Assembly (NCBI GenBank): GCA_009937025.1
Contig: JAACDG010000030.1
Span: 1 to 32,692 of the forward strand
Direction: 5' to 3'
Length of the DNA stretch: 32,692 nt
Source: Methanobacteriota archaeon
GTDB taxonomy: Archaea > Thermoplasmatota > Poseidoniia > Poseidoniales > Poseidoniaceae
Both the position numbers and the translations under genes were made by a program. Under the pieces are notes generated by a model, which saw only the letters and a program-made list of their open reading frames with translations, was not told the origin of the DNA and made no database searches. Below, one piece after another: positions 1 through 6,805 of the stretch. How positions within the stretch are numbered: position 1 is the first letter of the stretch; each line of letters opens with the position of its first letter.

Positions 1-12
1 ATTCGGCGATTA

Positions 13-45
13 AAGTTTCATCGACAGTCGTCGTTCTTGAAACTT
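13..45. repeat. Inverted repeat upstream of nuoA
   Basis: AAGTTTCA (13-20) and TGAAACTT (38-45) form a perfect 8-bp inverted repeat around a 17-nt loop that itself holds CGAC/GTCG. No T-tract follows, so a simple terminator is not supported. It could be an operator or the tail of a transcript entering from the left. Nothing else gene-like is recognisable in the first 180 bases. Confidence 0.35.
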
Positions 46-114
46 GAGTATTCAACTCGCAGTGGCCTTGTTTTCCCTACTCCATCTTTGCCGATTTCTA
101 CTGTTTGATTTGGG

Positions 115-125
115 AATACTTATGG
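115..125 (+). promoter_or_regulatory. Possible TATA box of the nuo operon
   Basis: AATACTTATGG contains the ACTTAT core also found upstream of 17030 and 22616. A start site about 25 nt downstream would leave a leader of roughly 30 nt before the nuoA ATG. This is a pattern match only; no transcript data are available. Confidence 0.3.
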
Positions 126-180
126 GGGACCTTCAAGTCGGAAAGACTGCCGAGCGTATGCTTTGCACATGGGTGAAAAA

Positions 181-654
181 ATGTCTGGGCTTGAATCCGT
201 CCCAAGTGCGTATTTGTCTATTGGTTTTTTGACAGTTCTTGGAATCATCATGCCGCTGACAAATTTCGTCATTACATGGGTTGTCCGTCCACGAGTTGAC
301 CCTGCCAGACCCCACATTACACGTTCCTATCTCTTAGAAGGTTATGAGCGAGACCACAGCCTTTATCCTCGTCGTTTGACGACTTTTGAATGCGGCAGTG
401 AACCCGTTGGCGATGCAATGATTCAATTCCATTTCCAATATTATTGGTATGCAATTATTTTCCTTGTCTTTGATGTGGCCTTCATGTTCCTTGTTCTGGG
501 TGGAATGGTTGCATCAGACGCAACTTCTGCAGGCGCCGCTGAAGGGGCGCTTGCTGATGCTAAGAGCGCTTTGATGCTGCTCGGCCTCTTCTTTGCCATC
601 ATGTCTTTGGGCGTGTGGTATGTGTTCCGAAAGCGAGGTCGCATTTACATTTGA
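181..654 (+). CDS. nuoA: NADH-quinone oxidoreductase (complex I) subunit A
   Basis: Small membrane subunit of complex I that contacts NuoH, NuoJ and NuoK at the start of the proton path. The 157-residue protein has three membrane helices (about 10-35, 90-115 and 130-150) and the family signature FECGSEPVG, followed by QFHFQYYWYAIIFLVFDV. The start at 181 is chosen over the in-frame ATG at 163 because GGTGA at 172-176 lies 4 nt before it. In most homologues the helix continues FDVE, where Glu is a conserved acidic residue; here it reads FDVA, with LGG where PWA is usual. First gene of the operon; its TGA overlaps the Shine-Dalgarno site of nuoB. Confidence 0.93.
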   Translation: MSGLESVPSAYLSIGFLTVLGIIMPLTNFVITWVVRPRVDPARPHITRSYLLEGYERDHSLYPRRLTTFECGSEPVGDAMIQFHFQYYWYAIIFLVFDVAFMFLVLGGMVASDATSAGAAEGALADAKSALMLLGLFFAIMSLGVWYVFRKRGRIYI

Positions 655-664
655 GGTGGATTTT
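652..664 (+). promoter_or_regulatory. Stop/Shine-Dalgarno composite, nuoA-nuoB
   Basis: TGAGGTGG: the nuoA stop codon forms the first bases of a strong Shine-Dalgarno site for nuoB, whose ATG follows at 665. This decides the nuoB start against an earlier in-frame ATG at 593 inside nuoA. Confidence 0.7.
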
Positions 665-1258
665 ATGGCAGAAGCAGGAGATAATTTCGCAGCTTTCAAC
701 AGTCGCGCTTTGGTTGAAATGGTCGGTGGCGTCACCGATGAAGCACTCAAGGCAACTCGCATCAAAAAGTTCCTCAGCGTTCTTGCAGGCCGATATTTCA
801 ACTGGGCTGGGCGTAAATCCTTGTTCACTCTCCATTTGGGGATCAAATGCTGCGCAATCGAGATGGCTGCAGCCGCAACTCCTCGATTCGATGGCGACCG
901 ATTCGGAGTTCTGTTCCGTTCATCTCCTCGTCAATCAGATGTTTTGTTGGTCAATGGCCCGATATCAAAGAAATTTGCAGATAAAGTGGTTCGACTTTGG
1001 GAACAAATGCCTGAACCAAAATATTGCATTGCAATGGGCGAATGCGCAATCTCCGGCGGCCCTTACTTCCAATCCTACAATATCCTCGAAGGCGTTGACA
1101 CGGTGATTCCAGTCGACGTCTACATCCCTGGATGCCCACCTCGGCCTGAGGCACTTATCGATGGCTTTGGCCTACTCCGAGAGAAAATCATTCGAATTGG
1201 TGCTGCTCCAAGCCCTGAGCGTGCCAGCGACAAACCAGTAATTGTGGGAGAGGACTGA
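665..1258 (+). CDS. nuoB: NADH-quinone oxidoreductase subunit B
   Basis: Peripheral-arm subunit that carries the terminal [4Fe-4S] cluster N2, the electron donor to quinone. The 197-residue protein shows the four expected ligands: the tandem Cys62-Cys63 (GIKCCAIEM), Cys127 (MGECAISGG) and Cys157 (YIPGCPPRPE). The length is normal for the family. The start is set by the Shine-Dalgarno site at 653-659. It sits between nuoA (10-nt gap) and nuoC (1-nt gap), so co-translation is likely. Very secure call. Confidence 0.97.
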   Translation: MAEAGDNFAAFNSRALVEMVGGVTDEALKATRIKKFLSVLAGRYFNWAGRKSLFTLHLGIKCCAIEMAAAATPRFDGDRFGVLFRSSPRQSDVLLVNGPISKKFADKVVRLWEQMPEPKYCIAMGECAISGGPYFQSYNILEGVDTVIPVDVYIPGCPPRPEALIDGFGLLREKIIRIGAAPSPERASDKPVIVGED

Positions 1259-1259
1259 A

Positions 1260-1913
1260 ATGGGCGTATCGATTACACCCCAACAAAATTCTACAGCAGC
1301 CGAAGCATGCATGGCGGCAATCAACGGTCGTTTCGGCGGAAGTGGAATTGAAACATCGGTCGAAAACCACTCGAATGCAAAGAAGTATGCTTTTGTCCGA
1401 ATTGTGTGCCCACCGCAGCACTGGATTGCACTCGCAAAATGGATGAAATACGACCTTGGCGTCAATTACTGTTCCATGGTTACGGGAACTCATTTCCCTG
1501 ACGGTTCACCTGAACGGGGATGGGAAGTTGCGTATCATTTCCTCCGTCAACCGATAAAGGACCAAACACCAAACACCTGTACTGTTCACGATGTTGAAGC
1601 ACTTTCCGGCATGGACATTCCGATGGAATTTGAAGTCTTCATCCCGCTTGCTCAAGGCGATTCGCCAACCGTACCTTCGATTCAAAGCATTTGGATTGGA
1701 GCGGACTGGAACGAAAAAGAAACTTGGGATTTAGTTGGTATCAAATTCGAGGGCCATGATAACATGCACCGCGTGTTGAACCCAAACGATAGCCCAGAAG
1801 GATTCCATCCATTGCAAAAACAGCATAAAATTCGTTATCACGATTACAATGAAATGTACGATGACCCACAAGGATTCATTCGTAAACCTGCGGACGAGGG
1901 CCGTGTTAAGTGA
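1260..1913 (+). CDS. nuoC: NADH-quinone oxidoreductase subunit C
   Basis: The 30-kDa peripheral-arm subunit, which packs on NuoD and NuoB and carries no cofactor. The 217-residue protein includes the family core around WEVAYHFLR, the acidic WIGADWNEKETWDLVGI segment and FEGHDNMHRVL near the C-terminus. The segment WxEREVWDLxGI is the usual NuoC signature; here it reads WNEKETWDLVGI. The ATG at 1260 starts one base after the nuoB stop; GGGAGAGG just upstream acts as ribosome binding site. NuoC and NuoD are separate genes, as in most archaea. Confidence 0.95.
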   Translation: MGVSITPQQNSTAAEACMAAINGRFGGSGIETSVENHSNAKKYAFVRIVCPPQHWIALAKWMKYDLGVNYCSMVTGTHFPDGSPERGWEVAYHFLRQPIKDQTPNTCTVHDVEALSGMDIPMEFEVFIPLAQGDSPTVPSIQSIWIGADWNEKETWDLVGIKFEGHDNMHRVLNPNDSPEGFHPLQKQHKIRYHDYNEMYDDPQGFIRKPADEGRVK

Positions 1914-1922
1914 GGGGTTGCT

Positions 1923-3062
1923 ATGGCACGAATGTGGATTACAATGGGGCCTCAGCATCCAATGACCCACGGGTTATGGACGCTACGTGTAAAAGTCGAT
2001 GGAGAAACCGTCGTCGATACCGAAGCAGAACTTGGATACATCCACCGTGGTGTTGAGAAGATTTGTGAAGCACGTGATTTTACACAAATCACGCCTTACT
2101 GCGACCGTCTTTGCTATGTAAGCGCAATGACTTGGGCAAACTCGTACATTTATGCTGCTGAAGATTTACTTGAAGCAGACGTCCCAGAACGGGCAGAATA
2201 CATCCGCCTTATTTCGGCAGAATTACAACGGCTTGCATCTCACTTGATGTGGCTTGGTGCATTTGGACCCGATATTGGAAACTTGACCCTCATGACATGG
2301 TGTATGCGAGATCGTGAAATGTTCCTCGACTTGCTCCAAGAACTTGGAGGCTCCCGAATGCATTACAATTACCCGCGTATTGGTGGGGTTAAGCGAGATA
2401 TGCCAATCGGATTTGCTGACCGAGTTATCGCTAAAACCAAATTATTCGAAAAGCGTCTTGATGAATACGAAATGATGCTCGATGAATCGACCATTTGGCT
2501 TGTCCGCCTCCAAGGTGTAGGCTATGCCAATGCAGAATCGATGGTTGACGCAGGAGTTTCAGGGCCAAACGTCCGAGCCGCTGGTGTCAACTATGACGTT
2601 CGCTGGGCTCACCCGTATTCCGTGTATGATGAAATCGATTGGGAGCCTTCGGTTGAAAAGCCAACTTCAGTGAAAGGTGCAGATTGTTATGATCGATATC
2701 GAGTTCGTATGGAAGAAATGCGACAATCATGCCGCATGGTCCTCGATGCTCTCAACAAAATCCCTGGTGGAAAGAATACCAATTATGCAAACGGTGATGA
2801 AATGATTTACACCAAAGCACCAACCCGTGCACCAGAAGGTGCAACAGGATTCAGTAACTATGAATGCACACGCGGTGCTTCACAATTTTACATTCAAGGT
2901 GGCGGAGAAGGACGTGGAAAGTATCCTTATCGTGTTTCGATTCGTTCACCGATGTTCATCACAATTCCTTATGTTGCAAAGACTATGATTGGCTATAAGA
3001 TTGCAGATATTCCTGCAATCATGGGTAGCTTTGACCCATGTATCGGAGAAACGGACCGCTGA
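1923..3062 (+). CDS. nuoD: NADH-quinone oxidoreductase subunit D
   Basis: The 49-kDa, hydrogenase-derived subunit that forms the quinone-binding cavity with NuoB and NuoH. The 379-residue protein begins with GPQHPMTHG, where His12 and His16 belong to the conserved quinone-site loop, and has DRLCYVSAM, where Tyr65 matches the quinone-contacting Tyr of the family. The end is IMGSFDPCIGETDR, the conserved C-terminal strand (family form GSxDxxxGExDR). The Shine-Dalgarno GAGGGG lies 5 nt before the ATG. Length and motifs are normal. Confidence 0.97.
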   Translation: MARMWITMGPQHPMTHGLWTLRVKVDGETVVDTEAELGYIHRGVEKICEARDFTQITPYCDRLCYVSAMTWANSYIYAAEDLLEADVPERAEYIRLISAELQRLASHLMWLGAFGPDIGNLTLMTWCMRDREMFLDLLQELGGSRMHYNYPRIGGVKRDMPIGFADRVIAKTKLFEKRLDEYEMMLDESTIWLVRLQGVGYANAESMVDAGVSGPNVRAAGVNYDVRWAHPYSVYDEIDWEPSVEKPTSVKGADCYDRYRVRMEEMRQSCRMVLDALNKIPGGKNTNYANGDEMIYTKAPTRAPEGATGFSNYECTRGASQFYIQGGGEGRGKYPYRVSIRSPMFITIPYVAKTMIGYKIADIPAIMGSFDPCIGETDR

Positions 3063-3072
3063 GGTGATTGCT
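3060..3072 (+). promoter_or_regulatory. Stop/Shine-Dalgarno composite, nuoD-nuoH
   Basis: TGAGGTGATTGCT precedes the ATG at 3073. GAGGTGAT can pair over 8 bases with the usual archaeal 16S rRNA 3' end (AUCACCUC). It fixes the nuoH start; an in-frame ATG at 2989 lies within nuoD and is rejected. Confidence 0.75.
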
Positions 3073-4581
3073 ATGGATGACATCTATGACTTACGCAGCA
3101 TTTTCCTTGGTAAGGACAGTCTTGTAACCACTCTTATCACTTCAGCGCTTGAAGGGACACCTTTGGAAGAGAACGCCTCAGACCTTTCGTTCCTCGTTGG
3201 AACCTTTGCAGTCGTCAACATCGTGTTCTTGATGCTGTTTTTCAGTCAATTCGCAATCCTTTGGATTGAACGAAAGGCTGTTGCTCGTATGAATGACCGC
3301 CGTGGTGCAACCACTGCACTCCGCTCCCTTTGGGTTGGAGAAAACGGTGTTACTGCTGGCGAATGGTGGAAGATGCTACCGTTTGGCGGAGGTATCGTTG
3401 GCGCGATTAACAAATTCCTCAACAAGCGATTTGGGAACCGTGATGAAAAGTTCCCGACCGTCGACCGAGTAAACAACCGTTCATGGATGGGCTACTCAAT
3501 TCTCCCCGGTTTCTTTCAAAATGTTGCAGATGGAATGAAATTTTTACTCAAAGAACACATGGTTCCTCGACGAGCAGACAAACTGATTTTCGAAGTATCG
3601 CCTTTCCTCATCGTTTCTTCTACTTTGCTGATTCTTGGAATCATCCCACTTTCCAGCGGGATTTATGCAACCAATCCTGACCTTTCAATTCTTTACGCCA
3701 TTGCGATCTTTGGTATTGCTCCAATTGGGGTATTCTTCGCAGGTTGGTCTTCGAATAACAAGTACACCTTGATTGGAGGTATTCGTTCAGCAGCCCAACT
3801 CACCGCTTACGAAATACCTCTACTTCTCACTCTTCTCTCCGTTGCCATTCTCTCGGGCACCTTCAACATCATCGAAAGTATTCATTTCCAGCACGCAGCC
3901 GGTTCTTGGAACCTGTTCTTGATGCCTTTGGGCGCAGTTCTGTTTTTGGTTACCATGATTGCTGAAGTCGAGCGAGTTCCGTTCGATATGCCAGAGGCCG
4001 AAGCCGAACTGGTTGAAGGATGGTGGACTGAATACGGTGGAATGCGTTTCGGAATGCTGTTTATGGCTGAATATATCCGAACCTATGCTGCTTGTTTCCT
4101 GTTCACACACTTTTTCTTGGGAGGATGGCACCTACCGTTCCAAGGCACCATCAGCCAAATCCCAATACTTGGCGATGCATATGTCTTGATTCCAGGTGCA
4201 ATTGTCGTTCTGTTGAAGTCTTGGCTGGTCTTCCTCGTCGTCTTCGTTTGGGCACGTTTCTCTCTTGCTCGTATCCGAACTGACCAAATTCTCGAATTCG
4301 GTTGGAGAATGCTTTTGCCACTGTCTGTCGTTCAAGTTATACTTTCAGTTCTTTACCGATTGTATCTCTTCCAACCAGACAACATGTCCTATACTGCAGA
4401 AGGTGGCGACGCTTGGAGTGCATGGGGCGTTCCTATGCTTGTTCCACTCATTACAACGCTTGTTTGGCTTGGAGTATTTTATATTCTTCTCAACGATGAA
4501 GACAAAGAAGCAGCTCCAGATCGAATGTATCATGTTTACACATTACAGCCCGCGGGAACGCACACTCCGGGAAAGGACTGA
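3073..4581 (+). CDS. nuoH: NADH-quinone oxidoreductase subunit H, enlarged
   Basis: Membrane subunit that joins the peripheral and membrane arms and forms the quinone entry channel. At 502 residues it is much longer than typical NuoH (about 325-365). Recognisable landmarks are the first helix ending in IERKAVARM (65-73), the amphipathic helix VADGMKFLLKE (151-161), and the acidic loop EVERVPFDMPEAEAELVEGWWTEY in two runs, which carries conserved Glu residues. Extra length comes from about 60 residues between the first helix and the amphipathic helix (79-143), an N-terminal extension, and a further membrane helix and tail at the C-terminus. The insert faces the quinone entry region. Spacing and Shine-Dalgarno are normal. 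Confidence 0.95.
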   Translation: MDDIYDLRSIFLGKDSLVTTLITSALEGTPLEENASDLSFLVGTFAVVNIVFLMLFFSQFAILWIERKAVARMNDRRGATTALRSLWVGENGVTAGEWWKMLPFGGGIVGAINKFLNKRFGNRDEKFPTVDRVNNRSWMGYSILPGFFQNVADGMKFLLKEHMVPRRADKLIFEVSPFLIVSSTLLILGIIPLSSGIYATNPDLSILYAIAIFGIAPIGVFFAGWSSNNKYTLIGGIRSAAQLTAYEIPLLLTLLSVAILSGTFNIIESIHFQHAAGSWNLFLMPLGAVLFLVTMIAEVERVPFDMPEAEAELVEGWWTEYGGMRFGMLFMAEYIRTYAACFLFTHFFLGGWHLPFQGTISQIPILGDAYVLIPGAIVVLLKSWLVFLVVFVWARFSLARIRTDQILEFGWRMLLPLSVVQVILSVLYRLYLFQPDNMSYTAEGGDAWSAWGVPMLVPLITTLVWLGVFYILLNDEDKEAAPDRMYHVYTLQPAGTHTPGKD

Positions 4582-4592
4582 GGTGATTTATT
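4579..4592 (+). promoter_or_regulatory. Stop/Shine-Dalgarno composite, nuoH-nuoI
   Basis: TGAGGTGATTTATT precedes the nuoI ATG at 4593; the nuoH stop codon is again part of the ribosome binding site. Confidence 0.7.
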
Positions 4593-5825
4593 ATGCCAAT
4601 GCACCCACACGCAAAACCGAATTTCAGAAATCTCTTCTGGTATCCGTTTAAGATTACACTGATAACCGCCCTTCGTACTTTCCCATTCTTTGGAAAGTGG
4701 CTGGGTAAGAAATTGGATTGGGGCTACCACAACTCCGAACATCCTGAATTCCTTGATGCTGGTAGCAAAGCCCGAGCGTCGAAAACCTCTGAATTCAATG
4801 ACATCAGTGTTCAAACATTCGCTCCTGACCGAGTTACTTCGGATTTGTTCCCGACACTTTGGAAGCCACAAACTGTTCAATACCCTTACGAACGTCTTGA
4901 GGAAATGGAACCTTGGCTGTTCGTTCCTGGGAATTATAACGGCCGAATTGGTGTTATTTGGGAAACATGCACAGCATGTAAATTGTGCGTAACCGCCTGT
5001 CCGAACGATTGTCTTCACATGACTACCGAATTACGCGTAGATGTATTGGATGGAGCAGATGGTGAACACGGTGGCATGGGTGGAGAACTCGAAGTCGGTG
5101 GGCACGCAGCAACTCTTCTACCGGAAGTTGCAGCAACTCTTGAAGATTTCAATCATGTTACTGCACACACCGACACTCCGAATGAGTGGAGATTTGGTGA
5201 AGTGCTTGACCTAACCGGAAGTACAGCGACCGTTCGGTGGAATGATTCCGGTGAAGAAGTCGAAATGGACCAATCTGACCTGCGAGTTGCAGACGACCAA
5301 ATCGTCTCAGGCCGTATTGACTTGGGGCGATGTATGTTCTGCGGTTTGTGTATGGAAGCATGTGGTTTCACTTCTTTCTTCATGACCAACGAATACGACG
5401 GAATGTCCGGATTCACTCGACAGGAACTTTGGATGGATGCCAGCAGAACACGTGTCTTGCCAGGAATCCATCAAGAAGCAGTCGACACCGAGTTGGCTAA
5501 GCGTGCTACCAAGGAACGCACAAAGCGTGCCAAGAAAGCAGCAAAGGCAGCAAAGGCCGCTGAACCTGTAGCAGCTGTCGCCGAGCCGGCTCAGGTGGTC
5601 GAAGTGAAGGTCGAAGTCAAAACTAAGGTTGAAGATGACAAGCCAATGAGTAAAGAAGACAAGAAAGCAGCCGAGTTGCAACGAATCAAAGAGCGATCGG
5701 AAAACATTGATTTCAATATTCTCGGAATGGCTAGCGTTGATGAAAAAGATGATCTTCAAGCAATAATGGGTATTGGGCCGTTTATTGAAGAGAAGTTAAA
5801 CGCTCTCGGAATCTACACTTTTTAA
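4593..5825 (+). CDS. nuoI: Complex I Fe-S subunit I with insert and truncated HhH domain
   Basis: Ferredoxin-like subunit that carries clusters N6a and N6b and passes electrons toward NuoB. The 410 residues include the first motif CTACKLCVTACP (Cys126, 129, 132, 136) and the second CMFCGLCMEACG (Cys247, 250, 253, 257). Usual NuoI is about 180 residues with the motifs about 30 apart; here 110 residues lie between them, including a beta-rich stretch near 200-232. After the Fe-S domain comes an Ala/Lys-rich linker (302-365) and the first half of a helix-hairpin-helix domain (DDLQAIMGIGPFIEEKLNALG, in two runs around 387-406). That domain usually ends NuoE in proteobacteria. A TAA at 5823 interrupts it, though the frame stays open to 5954 (separate entry). 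Function of the Fe-S part is secure. Confidence 0.92.
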   Translation: MPMHPHAKPNFRNLFWYPFKITLITALRTFPFFGKWLGKKLDWGYHNSEHPEFLDAGSKARASKTSEFNDISVQTFAPDRVTSDLFPTLWKPQTVQYPYERLEEMEPWLFVPGNYNGRIGVIWETCTACKLCVTACPNDCLHMTTELRVDVLDGADGEHGGMGGELEVGGHAATLLPEVAATLEDFNHVTAHTDTPNEWRFGEVLDLTGSTATVRWNDSGEEVEMDQSDLRVADDQIVSGRIDLGRCMFCGLCMEACGFTSFFMTNEYDGMSGFTRQELWMDASRTRVLPGIHQEAVDTELAKRATKERTKRAKKAAKAAKAAEPVAAVAEPAQVVEVKVEVKTKVEDDKPMSKEDKKAAELQRIKERSENIDFNILGMASVDEKDDLQAIMGIGPFIEEKLNALGIYTF

Positions 5826-5954
5826 CAAATCAGTAAAATGACGAATGAGTTGGAAGATCAAGTCAACGAAGCTATCGAATTATTCCCTGGTCGTGTTAAG
5901 CGGGACGAATGGGCCAATCAAGCCAAGGTCCTGCTCGATAAGGGGGATGCTTGA
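5823..5954 (+). pseudogene. nuoI: In-frame continuation of nuoI beyond TAA (readthrough or decayed end)
   Basis: After TAA (5823-5825) the same frame reads on for 42 codons to TGA at 5952-5954, starting QISKMTNELEDQVNEAIEL and continuing FPGRVKRDEWANQAKVLL. This is the second half of the helix-hairpin-helix domain begun in nuoI: family members read GIYxFEQI... and end GRxxRDxWxxQAKxL. The stop replaces the residue expected to be Glu, so one base change (GAA to TAA) explains it. With the continuation, the gap to nuoJ is 1 nt; without it, 130 nt. Error, recent mutation and readthrough all remain possible. Confidence 0.8.
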
Positions 5955-5955
5955 A

Positions 5956-6231
5956 ATGGATATTGCAAGCATCGCTGAAACTGGCGTTTTCTTTTTATTC
6001 GCTACAATCGCCATTCTTGGTGCACTTGGTTTGGTTCTTGCACAGCGCGTTGCCCATTCGATGCTTTCTTTGATTTTCTCATTCATGGCCGTTTCAGGAA
6101 TTTTCATCCTTCTTGGAGCGGAATTTTTAGCCGCGATTCAAATTCTTGTATATCTGGCAAGTGTCGGTTTAGTGGTGCTGTTTGGTATCATGCTCACACG
6201 TCGTCAAATTTTAGAGGAGGACTTTGAATGA
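5956..6231 (+). CDS. nuoJ: NADH-quinone oxidoreductase subunit J, N-terminal part
   Basis: The 91-residue membrane protein matches the first three helices of NuoJ: helix 1 GVFFLFATIAILGALGLVL, then HSMLSLIFSFMAVSGIFILL, then the conserved AEFLAAIQILVYLASVGLVV, which ends near the central axis of polar residues. The start at 5956 follows GGGGGATG and lies one base after the TGA of the nuoI continuation. NuoJ is split into two genes, as known for FpoJ and halobacterial complexes; the C-terminal half is the next gene, overlapping by 4 nt (ATGA). Confidence 0.93.
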   Translation: MDIASIAETGVFFLFATIAILGALGLVLAQRVAHSMLSLIFSFMAVSGIFILLGAEFLAAIQILVYLASVGLVVLFGIMLTRRQILEEDFE

Positions 6232-6497
6232 AACTCGTCTCGCTCTTCACCCGTATGGGCTTACTCGCACTCGGAATGATTCTTGTTTCTGTCCTTAGCG
6301 CTGACAGCGTTTGGGCAAACAGCAGCGAGGAGTACCCAACAACAAGTGGTCTTGCAGATTCTTTACTGAGTGATTGGGCTTTACCGCTCTTGATTCTTGG
6401 AATCCTTATGTCCATGGCAATGATTGGTGCAGCCTACCTCGTTCGTGATGAGCGAATGGAAAACCTTCTTTGGGAATTTGGAGGTGAAGAGGAATGA
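6228..6497 (+). CDS. nuoJ2: NADH-quinone oxidoreductase subunit J, C-terminal part
   Basis: The 89-residue protein has two hydrophobic segments (about 7-30 and 50-72) joined by a polar loop rich in Ser and Glu, and ends with an acidic tail (EFGGEEE). Its place between nuoJ and nuoK, and its pattern of one helix, loop, one helix, match the second half of NuoJ, which is split in archaeal complexes. Sequence conservation in this half is low in the whole family, so the name rests largely on position. It overlaps both neighbours by 4 nt (ATGA), pointing to coupled translation. Confidence 0.8.
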   Translation: MKLVSLFTRMGLLALGMILVSVLSADSVWANSSEEYPTTSGLADSLLSDWALPLLILGILMSMAMIGAAYLVRDERMENLLWEFGGEEE

Positions 6498-6796
6498 TTG
6501 ATCCAGCATTGGTCTCCGGGCTCTCTGCCTTGATGTTCGTCATTGGATTGGGCGGTGCATTCACCCGAAAGAATGCAATTATTGTCCTCATGTGTATCGA
6601 ATTGATGCTCAATGCAGCAAACATGCAATTTGCTGCTGCTGCTGTCCATCATGGCGATACTACCGGATGGGTTTACACACTCTTTGCTATTGCTATTGCA
6701 GCCAGTGAGGTTGCGATAGGTTTGGCGATTTTCCTTGCTGTATATGGGCAACACGAAACGATATCATTGGACGATGTAGATGTCCTAAAGAACTGA
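6494..6796 (+). CDS. nuoK: NADH-quinone oxidoreductase subunit K
   Basis: MrpC-like membrane subunit with three helices in 100 residues. The two Glu residues of the proton path are present: Glu36 in MCIELMLNAAN and Glu72 in IAASEVAIGLAI, the same spacing as Glu36 and Glu72 of E. coli NuoK. The C-terminal DDVDVLKN matches the usual short tail. It overlaps nuoJ2 by 4 nt, and its TGA is part of the Shine-Dalgarno site of nuoL. Confidence 0.96.
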   Translation: MIDPALVSGLSALMFVIGLGGAFTRKNAIIVLMCIELMLNAANMQFAAAAVHHGDTTGWVYTLFAIAIAASEVAIGLAIFLAVYGQHETISLDDVDVLKN

Positions 6797-6805
6797 GGTG
6801 ATTGG
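6794..6805 (+). promoter_or_regulatory. Stop/Shine-Dalgarno composite, nuoK-nuoL
   Basis: TGAGGTGATTGG precedes the nuoL ATG at 6806; the fourth occurrence of the same stop plus ribosome-binding module in the operon. Confidence 0.7.

Noticed and set aside
5826-5955. Frameshift as the cause of the nuoI interruption
   Set aside because: The continuation is in the same frame as nuoI (5823 is the stop codon, 5826 the next codon), so a substitution and not an insertion or deletion explains it.
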